Shown: positions 44,588 through 53,168 of the stretch, in pieces
How the letters are laid out: each line of letters starts with the position of its first letter
Numbering within the stretch: position 1 is the first letter of the stretch
Assembly: GCF_946479755.1 (NCBI RefSeq)
Contig: NZ_CAMLHC010000019.1
Coordinates: 92,695-156,694 of the forward strand
Length of the DNA: 64,000 bases
Source: an uncultured Chitinophaga sp.
GTDB taxonomy: Bacteria > Bacteroidota > Bacteroidia > Chitinophagales > Chitinophagaceae
Direction: 5' to 3'
Translations under genes and position numbers: made by a program
The notes under the pieces: generated by a model
Told to the model about the DNA's origin: nothing
Database searches by the model: none
The model's input: the letters and a program-made list of their open reading frames with translations, nothing else

Positions 44588-45151
44588 ATGCGAAGTATCA
44601 TTCTAAACCTGGCCGTATCATTTGACGGCATGATAGAAGGACCCAACGGAGAACTGGACTGGCTTGTAAAAGAGGAAGGAACTGACTTCGGCGATATACT
44701 GAATGAAATATTGAGCGATAAAGACATTATCTTTTACGGGCGCGTGGCGTATAAAAAATTTGGCCAGCAGCAGGCCGATGAACAGGCAAGCCCGAAAATA
44801 CAGGAAGCGTTCCGTCTGCTGAACAGTAAGACCAAATATGTGTTCTCCCACACCATGAAGGACGATCCCACCGGCGCTATTGTTATTAATGCAGGTATCA
44901 AAGAAAAAGTACAGGAGATAAAACAACAGCCGGGTAAGAACATCTGGCTTTACGGCGGCGCAAAAATCGCTACCACTTTCTTCAACCTGGACCTGGTAGA
45001 CGAAATAAGACTGGCTATACATCCGGTTATACTGGGAAAAGGCAAACCGCTGTTTCAGGACATCGAACACAAGAAGCGGCTGACCTTATTAAGTTCACAG
45101 GATTATGCATCAGGTGTGACATTGGTGAAATATAAAGTAGCAAACAACTAA
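44588..45151 (+). CDS. dihydrofolate reductase family protein (RibD C-terminal type)
   Basis: 187 residues opening MRSIILNLAVSFDGMIEGPNGELDW, with FYGRVAYKKFG and NIWLYGGAKIATTFFNLDLVDEIRLAIHPVILGKGKPLF, the YwjB/YyaP-like branch of the RibD C-terminal family. Expected NAD(P)H-dependent reductase, substrate unknown. Paralogue of the gene at 15613. It is followed after 21 nt by a CPBP protease gene, so they form a two-gene unit. Confidence 0.9.
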   Translation: MRSIILNLAVSFDGMIEGPNGELDWLVKEEGTDFGDILNEILSDKDIIFYGRVAYKKFGQQQADEQASPKIQEAFRLLNSKTKYVFSHTMKDDPTGAIVINAGIKEKVQEIKQQPGKNIWLYGGAKIATTFFNLDLVDEIRLAIHPVILGKGKPLFQDIEHKKRLTLLSSQDYASGVTLVKYKVANN

Positions 45152-45172
45152 AAGCATCAACAGAGACCCTAT

Positions 45173-46033
45173 ATGTTTGACTTACAACTACTACCCGGAT
45201 ATCTTTTATTTATCGTTAGTCTGTCTGTCTGCTTCTTCCGCGCAGTAAAGACTGGATGGGTCCTCCTGGCCATTGCCTATATCCTGGCGTTTGTCAACGG
45301 GAGCATCAACATTACCGGTATCGCGCTGCTGGCATTGGAAGCCGCGCTTCTCCTGCTGGCTATCAAATATTCGTCGGGCTGGAAAGGCGTGATCACCCAC
45401 ATTGCCTTCTTCCTGTTAAGCGTTTTGCTTTTAACGCACCGGCTGCCGGGGTTTGACAATGTCCTTATCTTTGACCGGGTGAGGTTTACCCCGGACGCAG
45501 CTCCCTTTACCATGCACTTCAACCTGGACAAACCCTTTGCCGGCTTCGCCATTTTTACCTGCCTGCTGCAACTGGGCTTCATAGAAAGATATGATGTCAG
45601 GAAGATCGGCAAAGCGATCGTGATACCGCTGGCGGCGATCATCGCGATTTGCATACTGACGGCATGGGCATTACATTTTGTAGCATGGGAACCTAAATTG
45701 CTGCTTAACTACCTGTGGATATGGGCATTGCATAATCTGTTGATAGTGGCGGTGACAGAAGAAATAGTTTTCAGGGGATACCTGCAGGGTTATGTGGGCA
45801 ATGCGGTATTTAAGCAACAAAAGTACTATCTGCCACTGGTGCTATCAGCATTGATATTCGCCCTCATCCACACTACTGGCGGATGGCCTTTAATGGTGCT
45901 GGCATTCATCGCGGGCCTGGGATATGGCGTGGCGTATCACAAAGGAGGTATTATGGCAGCTATTTTCACGCACTTTGGGTTTAACCTCCTCCATTTCTTA
46001 CTGTTTACCTATCCTATGCTGGATAAATCGTAA
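45173..46033 (+). CDS. CPBP family intramembrane glutamic endopeptidase
   Basis: 286 residues, about eight membrane segments. The family motifs are complete: Glu196-Glu197-x-x-x-Arg201 (TEEIVFRGYL), His233 in IHTTGGW and His267-x-x-x-Asn271 in FTHFGFNLLH. This is the Rce1/abortive-infection (CAAX protease) fold, which cuts peptides inside the membrane; in bacteria often linked to peptide maturation or immunity. No precursor peptide is seen next to it, though it is the last gene before the terpene synthase operon. Confidence 0.93.
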   Translation: MFDLQLLPGYLLFIVSLSVCFFRAVKTGWVLLAIAYILAFVNGSINITGIALLALEAALLLLAIKYSSGWKGVITHIAFFLLSVLLLTHRLPGFDNVLIFDRVRFTPDAAPFTMHFNLDKPFAGFAIFTCLLQLGFIERYDVRKIGKAIVIPLAAIIAICILTAWALHFVAWEPKLLLNYLWIWALHNLLIVAVTEEIVFRGYLQGYVGNAVFKQQKYYLPLVLSALIFALIHTTGGWPLMVLAFIAGLGYGVAYHKGGIMAAIFTHFGFNLLHFLLFTYPMLDKS

Positions 46034-46590
46034 GCGCGGCGCAGCGGATCCCTGCAAAGTCACTACAGCTTAAAGGATGAGCCCGATTACTTTGCGTACT
46101 AAACAAAAAAAGTTTCTTTAAAAAAGCACTGATAATCTGTAATTTTTTGTAAAATTGATATTAATCCGAACCCTCCGGACAGATCATCAAAATAACCTTA
46201 AAAGTAACCAAAATGACTACAAACCCGATTTTGCATCAGACAGATGTATCACCGCCGATTAGCTGTACAACGAGGTAAACAGATCCTCCAAATCCAACAT
46301 TAAGGAAGCACCCTATCATTTCCCTCATTGGTCTAGTCTCCCTACCGATCCCTCACAGGAAACCCTGTCATGAACCGGCCCGTGCCCCCAAAACCGGCTA
46401 CCCTGAAAGACTGACCCTGGGCCGCTGATAGGCGCCCGTCAATGCCCGACATTATTCCGATACAGTAGTTTAAAAACAGACGATAGGAAAACAACAGACC
46501 GGTACGGTTGACTTTCATTTTTCGACATGGCGCGATCAGCACAACTAGTGTATTGAACATTATCATTCCCTCAACGTAACCCGAATTTCT
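46034..46590. other. long intergenic leader before the terpene synthase operon
   Basis: 557 nt without a supported gene. It holds a 21-codon frame starting at 46213 and a following 37-codon frame in another phase, neither with a recognisable family. No clear -33/-7 pair is seen near the terpene synthase start; a weak TTACTTTG occurs near 46089-46096. The region may carry the operon promoter with a long 5' leader. Confidence 0.5.
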
Positions 46591-47589
46591 ATGAATACGG
46601 TGATAACTTCTGTACTTTCCCAGTTCCACTACCCTTTTCCCATGCTTAAAAATCCATTTGCCGGCATAATGCAGGAGATGACCGAACAGCATTGGATAGA
46701 CGGCGAGTACCTGGCACTTTATCAAAACGACCCGCACACCAGGAAAAAATACAAAATGACCCGGACAGCGCATATCGCTTCCCAATGGTTTCCGACAGCC
46801 AGCGCAGAGCGACTGAAGCCGGTATGCAGACTGATGCTATGGACGCTTTATAACGATGACCGGTGCGAGGAATGTAACCTACAGGAACTATACCATGTCC
46901 GGGACCAGTCGCTGGCCATCCTGAAAGGAACAGCCACTCTCAACGATACCGACATCCCCCTCGCCGGCTTGTTGTTAACGCTCAGAGAAGAACTGCTGCA
47001 GTTTCTCCCTGAAGCATCTATGCAGCGGTTCATCGGCGGCCTTCAAAAGTATTTTGACGGCCTCCGGCAGGAGCTCTACTACAAAGCCCAAAAAGAGTTT
47101 CCTTCTGTAGAAGAATGCCTGGCGATCCGCGAAGATTCGCTTTGTCTCTACCCCTTCCTGGAACTGCTGGACCTTGAAACGGAAGTGATACTTCCTGAAT
47201 TCATCCATCAGCACGATACTATAAAACGCCTGAAAGCGCTGGCCGTCCGCATGATGATATGTTTCAACGAAGTCCAGTCAGTGCTGAAAGACGAAGCTAC
47301 CGGCGCTGTTTACTACAATGTAGTAAAAGCCATTCAGCACAGCCGGAACTGCTCACTGGAGGCCGCCTGTTTAGAGGCGCTGCATATCCATAATGAATAT
47401 CTGCGGGAGTTTCAATACCTGCAGGATTTTTTACCGGATTTCGGCACCTGGCAGGACGCCGTAACAAACAGGGTCCATTATATCAGTATGACATTAAACG
47501 GATGGAAGTCCATTTCCTCTACGCTCGACAGATATAATTCCCTGCAGGGATTTCCCGATGTGCAAACAGTAAAACAGTCTTTAGGCTGA
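46591..47589 (+). CDS. class I terpene synthase-like protein with altered NSE motif (TS2)
   Basis: 332 residues of the same family as its neighbours. First acidic motif N88-D-D-R-C-E-E94, pyrophosphate sensor Arg180 in LAIREDS, and Arg314-Tyr315 near the end. The second metal motif reads N226-E-V-Q-S-V-L-K-D234, so the usual Asp at position two is Glu and the final Glu is Asp. Size and overall pattern are intact. It may have changed metal binding, specificity or lost activity. First gene of a three-gene operon; next gene starts after 78 nt. Confidence 0.88.
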   Translation: MNTVITSVLSQFHYPFPMLKNPFAGIMQEMTEQHWIDGEYLALYQNDPHTRKKYKMTRTAHIASQWFPTASAERLKPVCRLMLWTLYNDDRCEECNLQELYHVRDQSLAILKGTATLNDTDIPLAGLLLTLREELLQFLPEASMQRFIGGLQKYFDGLRQELYYKAQKEFPSVEECLAIREDSLCLYPFLELLDLETEVILPEFIHQHDTIKRLKALAVRMMICFNEVQSVLKDEATGAVYYNVVKAIQHSRNCSLEAACLEALHIHNEYLREFQYLQDFLPDFGTWQDAVTNRVHYISMTLNGWKSISSTLDRYNSLQGFPDVQTVKQSLG

Positions 47590-47667
47590 GGAAATTCAGT
47601 CATTCCTCCAGCAAACCGGAACTACTTACCATAAAAACTTTCCATCACTTCAAACCCAACACCGTAT

Positions 47668-48684
47668 ATGAATAAAGAATTTAATGTGCCCAAGCCGGTA
47701 TATCCATGGACAACCCTCCAAAGCCCTTTCGCCGGTACCCTCAATGAAGAAGAAACCAATTGGTACGACCAGGACTACCAGTTCCTGTCAAAAGACGCGA
47801 TGGCCAGGTATAAAAAAATGCGTTTAATCGATGTAGGCCCCTATATGGTACCAGCTGCCACTGAAAAGAACAGGGTGCTCCACGCTACACGTTTCGCCAT
47901 TTATATGACAGTAACGGATGACTATGTGGAGCTTTTACCGGTAAAGGAAATAGCGGCCTTCAGAGACCGGATTTTTGAAGTCATGATGGGAGATGATCCC
48001 CGGCCGGAAGAAAAAGGAATACTACGGCAAATGCAAGCCAACAGGAAAGAATGGATCGCACTGGGCATGCCCGACTTCTGGCTGGAGCGGATCGCTAAAA
48101 ACTATAAGTATCGCTTTGTTACAGACGGCATCATGGAAGAATCGCCCTATAAAATCAGCAAGGACATTCCTCCCATACCGCTCTTTCACTTAATCCGCGC
48201 CAATTCCATCGGTATGATCCCATTTGTGGACCTTGTCTGTCCCACAACGGGTTTTGCCTTACCCGATCCTATTTATAAGCATACCGTCATCCAGCGTATC
48301 ATCATGCTGCAGTCCATCATCGTGGCGCTTCAAAACGATTTCGCTACTATCGGTAAAGAGCTGGCCATAGAATCAGAGATTTTCAATATCATCACATTAC
48401 TGCAGCATCACCACAAACTATCTTTTGATGAAGCCTGTGCCGAAGGCATGCGAATTCACGATGAGTTTGTACACGAATTTGTAACGCTATCGAACCACCT
48501 GCCGGATTTCAGTCCTTACCAAAAAGAGACGGAGGAATTTATTTACTACATCAAACAAATGATCAGCGGTCTGAATGACTGGTACTATAAAAGCGGGACA
48601 AAACGGTATGCACCTGATGGATTTGCGGTACCGCCTAACGGGAAAGGCGAGACGGCCGACAGGATAGAAATCAGGCACATCTAG
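47668..48684 (+). CDS. class I terpene synthase (TS3)
   Basis: 338 residues. N-terminal VYPWTTLQSPFAG, first metal motif D84-D-Y-V-E88, sensor Arg177 in FHLIRANS, NSE motif N223-D-F-A-T-I-G-K-E231 with the allowed Thr for Ser, and Arg313-Tyr314. All catalytic elements are present, so an active cyclase is expected, acting on FPP or GGPP in the cytoplasm. Middle gene of the operon; only seven nt lie between its stop and the first candidate start of TS4. Confidence 0.93.
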   Translation: MNKEFNVPKPVYPWTTLQSPFAGTLNEEETNWYDQDYQFLSKDAMARYKKMRLIDVGPYMVPAATEKNRVLHATRFAIYMTVTDDYVELLPVKEIAAFRDRIFEVMMGDDPRPEEKGILRQMQANRKEWIALGMPDFWLERIAKNYKYRFVTDGIMEESPYKISKDIPPIPLFHLIRANSIGMIPFVDLVCPTTGFALPDPIYKHTVIQRIIMLQSIIVALQNDFATIGKELAIESEIFNIITLLQHHHKLSFDEACAEGMRIHDEFVHEFVTLSNHLPDFSPYQKETEEFIYYIKQMISGLNDWYYKSGTKRYAPDGFAVPPNGKGETADRIEIRHI

Positions 48685-48691
48685 AGCCACC

Positions 48692-49726
48692 ATGTATATT
48701 CACCAATATTACTGTAAAACTATGATGATACAGGAAGCAATTAACCCAAGAGACTATCTGCCGTTAAACTACTATCCATGGCCCAACCTTGTCAATCCCC
48801 ATCTTGAACAAATGGGCAGGGACATGGAGTCGTGGATCGATAATGACTATCATTTCCTGACACCGGAACAAATAGCGAAGTACAAAAAAATGCGGCTACA
48901 TGCGTGTACTGCCTGTATGTGGCCTGACTTAACGTATGAACAAACGATTCCCTGCAACAGGTTCATGCTTCAGTATGTTGTGCTCGACGATCAGCTGGAA
49001 GATTTATCGCTGGAAGAAAAACAACAACAGCGTGCCCGCTGTATGGAAATTTTGAACGGCGCTCCCCCCTTGCCGGAAGAAAACGCCATCTATCAACACC
49101 TGGCGCTCATCAGGGACGAATTCCGCGCATTTATGCCTGAAATATGGATGAAACGTTTCATCCGGTACTTTTACCTGACGTTCAGATACGGGATTGAGGT
49201 AGAACACTCCTACAAGGCTGCCAATCAGCCCCCGCCCTCTTTTGCGGTATATAAGGCTATCCGTGAATATGCTGTCCTGATGTACCCATACCTGGTTTTG
49301 GGAGAGATTGAATCAGGCCTGGTTCTGCCCGATCATATTGTCGACCACTGCGTCATTCAACGTATGATGACACTGATGGTCAGAATTATAGTATGGCAGA
49401 ACGATATCCACTCCCTGCCCAAGGAGCTGGCCAAAGGGACTGAAGTTTTTAATGTCGTTTTTGTGCTTCAGCGACAATACGGCCTGTCACTGGAGGATGC
49501 CTGCAAGGAAACATTACGCATCCACAATGAGGACCTTGAAGAGCTGCTTACCATACACAGGGAGTACCGGGAGTTTGGAGAATACCAGGAGCATGTAGAC
49601 AAATTCGTCTACTATTTTGGACTTGGTGTCCAGGGAGTAAACACCTTCTATGTACAGGAAACCGAAAGGTATCTGCCCGGAGGAAAAGGTTTTGCCTGGC
49701 CAGAAAAGACGAATAGCGCCAGTTAG
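48692..49726 (+). CDS. class I terpene synthase (TS4)
   Basis: 344 residues from the first ATG; starts at 48722 or 48725 (MMIQEAIN) are equally possible and give an N terminus closer to TS3. First metal motif D99-D-Q-L-E-D104, sensor Arg191 in KAIREYA, a canonical NSE motif N237-D-I-H-S-L-P-K-E245, and Arg326-Tyr327. Expected active cyclase. Last gene of the tandem; a perfect hairpin follows 25 nt after the stop. No tailoring enzyme follows; the next gene is a metallophosphoesterase with no obvious link. Confidence 0.93.
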   Translation: MYIHQYYCKTMMIQEAINPRDYLPLNYYPWPNLVNPHLEQMGRDMESWIDNDYHFLTPEQIAKYKKMRLHACTACMWPDLTYEQTIPCNRFMLQYVVLDDQLEDLSLEEKQQQRARCMEILNGAPPLPEENAIYQHLALIRDEFRAFMPEIWMKRFIRYFYLTFRYGIEVEHSYKAANQPPPSFAVYKAIREYAVLMYPYLVLGEIESGLVLPDHIVDHCVIQRMMTLMVRIIVWQNDIHSLPKELAKGTEVFNVVFVLQRQYGLSLEDACKETLRIHNEDLEELLTIHREYREFGEYQEHVDKFVYYFGLGVQGVNTFYVQETERYLPGGKGFAWPEKTNSAS

Positions 49727-49751
49727 CAATAATTGGGGTACTACAAAAAAA

Positions 49752-49789
49752 ATCGGCGTCCTGATTGCTCCGGTAACCAGGACGCCGAT
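49752..49789 (-). terminator. hairpin after the terpene synthase operon
   Basis: Perfect 12-bp stem ATCGGCGTCCTG (49752-49763) / CAGGACGCCGAT (49778-49789). On the plus strand, the direction of the operon, no T-run follows; on the minus strand the stem is followed by eight T. It looks like a terminator for leftward transcription, yet no leftward gene lies to its right. Confidence 0.5.
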
Positions 49790-49852
49790 ACTATCGGTAG
49801 TGAATCGTGTAATTTTCGTACTTTCACTACTTATTTTTTGTTCATTTTTGCA

Positions 49853-50704
49853 ATGAGACTAGCCATATTCGCCGACGTTCACGGCAAACTGTTGTTACCC
49901 TTCAAACTGGTAGACCGTTACCAGCAACAAACCGGACAAACGATTGACTTCATCCTGCAATGCGGCGACATGGGCGCCTATCCGGATATACACCGGCTCG
50001 ACAAGGCCACAGTTAAACATGCGCGGCACAACCGCGATGAGTTGGGATTTCACGATGACTTTGTACAGGAAAACAAAGATATCAGGCGACTATTGGACCG
50101 GCTCAACATAGACATGATCTGTGTGCGGGGTAATCATGAGGACCATGACTTCCTGGACCGGCTTGAGCAGGCCAATACGATGTTGCCCCGTTTTCCGATA
50201 GATGTTTATAAGCGCGTATTCGTGTGCCGCTCCGGCATAAAACAGGAACTGCGAAAAGACGAGGAGGTCGTACACCTGGCGGGCATAGGCCGTATCGGCG
50301 ATGCCAAAGGCAGAACTGATCCGCGGTTCATCCAGGAATACGAACAACGTGAAGTAAGGAAGCTGCTCCGGAGTACCGGCTACATCGATGTACTGATTAC
50401 CCATGATAAAGACGACAGCAGTCAACGCGGCTATGGTATGAAGGCCATCCGCGATGTGCTGGACAACGTACCTGTGCGCTATCACTTTTACGGGCATACG
50501 GGAGAACCCTTCCGGCAGGAAACAGATATCAACGGTATTACACAATCGGTGAAGGTCAGTGAGCTGGAGTTTGGTCCCAGCGGTATCCTGCCGGAGGGGT
50601 GTATGCTGATCCTGGATCATCGCCCCGATGGAGACAGCCTGCTGGAAGTGGTGTCCCAGCGCTTCACCAACCAGTTGACGCAGTACAACTGGAAAGACGA
50701 ATGA
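49853..50704 (+). CDS. metallophosphoesterase
   Basis: 283 residues from the ATG at 49853 (MRLAIFADVHGK), preferred over the longer frame because the metallophosphoesterase fold begins there. Motifs: D-V-H-G (I), G-D-M-G (II), G-N-H-E-D (III), H-D-K-D (IV, near 180) and Y-G-H-T-G (V, near 205), i.e. a complete two-metal calcineurin-like site. Substrate unknown; phosphodiesters or nucleotides are usual. Stands alone. Confidence 0.9.
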   Translation: MRLAIFADVHGKLLLPFKLVDRYQQQTGQTIDFILQCGDMGAYPDIHRLDKATVKHARHNRDELGFHDDFVQENKDIRRLLDRLNIDMICVRGNHEDHDFLDRLEQANTMLPRFPIDVYKRVFVCRSGIKQELRKDEEVVHLAGIGRIGDAKGRTDPRFIQEYEQREVRKLLRSTGYIDVLITHDKDDSSQRGYGMKAIRDVLDNVPVRYHFYGHTGEPFRQETDINGITQSVKVSELEFGPSGILPEGCMLILDHRPDGDSLLEVVSQRFTNQLTQYNWKDE

Positions 50705-50855
50705 CAGCTACGGTCTTTTTTACCCCATAATACATCCATCATCAGCCCCGCTATTTGGAGGCTGTTATAAAATATTCAAAAAGAATGCGAAATTTGTATT
50801 AACCCGATTACCGGTCATTGTATAGCAACACTTTACAAAATTTTGAGCAAATAAT

Positions 50856-51728
50856 ATGCAACAACAAAAAGGGAAACATGAAGATTTACCGCATAATGAG
50901 CAGGGGATAAAGATCCGCTCAAACGACCATCCCTATGTGCCGGTTGATCCCCAAAAAAATTTGCTGCTACCCCGCAGATCGTCTTCTTATTTTATTATGT
51001 TAATTGAAAGTGGTTCAGTTACCTACAATTTAGAATCACAAGACTATACACTTACTGACGGACACCTGCTTTTTGCGATGCCCAACCAGATTTTTACCCC
51101 ACCAGCTAAACCAGACGATCTTAAATATTTTAAACTGCTGTTTGATGAAAACACTTTGGCCCTCCTGCCACAGCAATTTCCTTTTTTAGTCAACCCATTA
51201 AATACGCCGGTCATAGCGCTTGACAGTGCCGCAAAAGAAAGAGTGATAAAGGTTTTTGGCGTTTTAAACCAGATATTGTACCTGGATCAGGGTGAGACCG
51301 ACACCGAAATAATGTTGGCTTATTTGAACTCCCTGCTGACGGAACTAAACAGCGCCTATTTCAAAAATAAAGTACCTGCTAATATCTTAAATGCAAACCT
51401 TTCAAAGTTTATTGAGTTCAAATTAGCGGTGGAAACTTCCCTGACAGAGCAACCTTCTATCAATGCCCTTGCAGAAAAACTGGCTTTATCTACCAACAGT
51501 TTATACCGGATCGTAAAAGAATATGCCGGCACATCGCCGAAGGACTACTTTATTAGCCGCCTGATGGCCGAAGCGCAGCGAAAATTGCGCTATTCCGATA
51601 TTTCTGTCAAAGAACTGGCCTATGAACTGGGCTTCAACGACCCCGATTATTTTTCAAGGCTCTTTAAAAAAAGTACAGGAAAAAGCGCCAGTGAATTTTC
51701 ATCCCGGCAGGATTTGTCAGGAGAATAA
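50856..51728 (+). CDS. AraC family transcriptional regulator
   Basis: 290 residues: an N-terminal cupin-like sensor (about 30-145; FIMLIESGSVTYNLESQDYTL) and a C-terminal AraC DNA-binding domain (about 185-285; LALSTNSLYRIVKEYAGTSPKDY, ELAYELGFNDPDYFSRLFKKSTGKSASEF). Composition is somewhat AT-richer than its neighbours. It is followed by an SDR gene on the same strand after 63 nt, the likely target, an arrangement seen again at 61-63 kb in the opposite order. Confidence 0.92.
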   Translation: MQQQKGKHEDLPHNEQGIKIRSNDHPYVPVDPQKNLLLPRRSSSYFIMLIESGSVTYNLESQDYTLTDGHLLFAMPNQIFTPPAKPDDLKYFKLLFDENTLALLPQQFPFLVNPLNTPVIALDSAAKERVIKVFGVLNQILYLDQGETDTEIMLAYLNSLLTELNSAYFKNKVPANILNANLSKFIEFKLAVETSLTEQPSINALAEKLALSTNSLYRIVKEYAGTSPKDYFISRLMAEAQRKLRYSDISVKELAYELGFNDPDYFSRLFKKSTGKSASEFSSRQDLSGE

Positions 51729-51763
51729 ACAGATTTGTCCATTCCCGCTATTTTCAGCCCGGT

Positions 51764-51771
51764 TACTTTTG
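51764..51771 (+). promoter_or_regulatory. possible -7 box (TACTTTTG) of the SDR gene
   Basis: TAnnTTTG match 20 nt before the ATG at 51792. A TTTG at 51734-51737 is 26 nt upstream, further than usual, as may occur at activator-dependent promoters. Confidence 0.4.
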
Positions 51772-51791
51772 CTTTATAAAATTCATACTAC

Positions 51792-52529
51792 ATGAAATTT
51801 GCATTAGTAACAGGAGCCAACAAAAGCATTGGCTTTGAAGTAGCACAGCAGCTTGCACAGAAAGGAATGTATGTTTACCTGGGCAGCCGTAATCCGGAAA
51901 GCGGCGTTGCAGCCGTTGATAAACTAAAAGCACTGGGGTTAAACAACGTAGAGGTGATTCAGCTGGACATTACAAACGACGAATCCGTAACGAATGCCCG
52001 TAAGGAAATAGGCAAAAAGACAGACGTGCTGGACATACTTATTAATAATGCGGGTATTTTTGGCGGTCATCCGCAAACGGCGCTGGATGCAACGATTGAC
52101 CAGTTTAAGGCAGTTTATGACGCAAATGTCTACGGGGCAGTGCGGGTTACACAGGCATTTATCGATTTATTGAAGAAGTCACCGGCACCCCGTATTGTTA
52201 ATGTAAGTTCAAGCCAGGGCTCCATTACCCTCCACAGTGACCCAACGTATAAATACTACGACTACAAAGGCGCTGTATATCTTTCTTCCAAATCTGCCCT
52301 GAATATGTACACGGTGGTTTTAGCCTACGAGTTAAAAAACACGCCCTTCAAAATAAATGCCGTCTGCCCCGGATATACGAAAACAGATTTCAACGGACAT
52401 CGTGGGCCGGGAACGGTTAAAGATGCCGGGAAACGCATCGTAAAATATGCGCTGATTGGCAATGATGGCCCGACAGGAAAATTTTTCAGTGAGGAAAATA
52501 ATCCTGAAACAGGAGAAATACCCTGGTAA
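51792..52529 (+). CDS. SDR family NAD(P)-dependent oxidoreductase
   Basis: 245 residues. Cofactor motif TGANKSIG at 8-15, NNAG near 87, catalytic Ser in VSSSQG near 138, and Tyr-Leu-Ser-Ser-Lys near 165. The motif TGANKSIG is typical of carbonyl-reductase-like SDRs. Probably NADPH-dependent reduction of a ketone or quinone. Controlled by the AraC regulator upstream, by inference. The 3' end lies 63 nt from the convergent NadR-like gene. Confidence 0.93.
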   Translation: MKFALVTGANKSIGFEVAQQLAQKGMYVYLGSRNPESGVAAVDKLKALGLNNVEVIQLDITNDESVTNARKEIGKKTDVLDILINNAGIFGGHPQTALDATIDQFKAVYDANVYGAVRVTQAFIDLLKKSPAPRIVNVSSSQGSITLHSDPTYKYYDYKGAVYLSSKSALNMYTVVLAYELKNTPFKINAVCPGYTKTDFNGHRGPGTVKDAGKRIVKYALIGNDGPTGKFFSEENNPETGEIPW

Positions 52530-52592
52530 CGAAGATGAAAACGAACCGCTAACCCGGTATCCTGAACCGGCGATAGACCAGGGGACCTCCTA

Positions 52593-53102
52593 TCAGGAAA
52601 TTTTAGCGAGTACCTGGTCTCTGCGGTCCGATAAGGTGCCGTTCACTTCAAGCGCCTCTATACCCCCATCTCCTATCCAGTCATGCAGTAAATCATTCAC
52701 CGCGTCTCTGAGCTTTGGCTGATCTGCCTGATGGCCGGGTATCAGATCCGGATTTTCTATTGGAACAAACACGAGAAGGTCGATTGCTGCCATGACTGTT
52801 TGCGCTGTCTCAAACAGCGATTGAATATTTCTGCCCGGGTCGATAACGTGCAGATAAGCTAAAATATCAATGATGCATCTGTCAAATATCACATTGTCTT
52901 CGTATTGGGAAACCAGTCTGACCGAATAATTAAACTGTTCAATAAAATCCTCTGCAGTTGGCATCTCCGGGAAGTCATATCCTGATGTTTCCAGTTGATA
53001 ATACGGTTCCATTTCAAGCGTATATCCCGGAAGATGCTGCAGGAGCTCTTCCGCCAGCGTTGATTTACCCACGCGGTGGGCGCCGACTATTGCTATTCTC
53101 AT
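52593..53102 (-). CDS. P-loop ATPase/kinase, NadR-like
   Basis: 169 residues. Walker A GAHRVGKST at 7-15 close to the N terminus, an FDRCIIDILAYLH Walker-B-like strand near residue 75, and a late DRRDQ motif resemble the NadR ribosyl-nicotinamide kinase/thymidylate-kinase-like AAA group (AAA_28). It would phosphorylate a small molecule; the exact substrate is not known. Single gene. Confidence 0.82.
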   Translation of the reverse strand: MRIAIVGAHRVGKSTLAEELLQHLPGYTLEMEPYYQLETSGYDFPEMPTAEDFIEQFNYSVRLVSQYEDNVIFDRCIIDILAYLHVIDPGRNIQSLFETAQTVMAAIDLLVFVPIENPDLIPGHQADQPKLRDAVNDLLHDWIGDGGIEALEVNGTLSDRRDQVLAKIS

Positions 53103-53168
53103 CTTTTAGTTTGATTGACAGATTACCATAAAATAAAACAGCTTCTCCAATGTGAACCTGTTTCCCTG

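Noticed and set aside
45173..46033. CPBP protease as part of a peptide-maturation or phage-defence system
   Set aside because: No precursor peptide, radical-SAM, LanB or defence gene is nearby; it pairs only with a reductase gene.
46213..46278. 21-codon frame MTTNPIL... as a peptide gene
   Set aside because: Too short to judge, no ribosome-binding site or family; mentioned only as a possible leader frame.
46263..46373. possible N-terminal remnant of a fifth terpene synthase (a 37-codon frame with a YHFP stretch)
   Set aside because: The resemblance to the YPFP/YPW start of the synthases is a few residues only and no later motif follows.
46342..46785. 147-codon minus-strand frame overlapping the start of TS2
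   Set aside because: Half of it is antisense to TS2 and it shows no domain.
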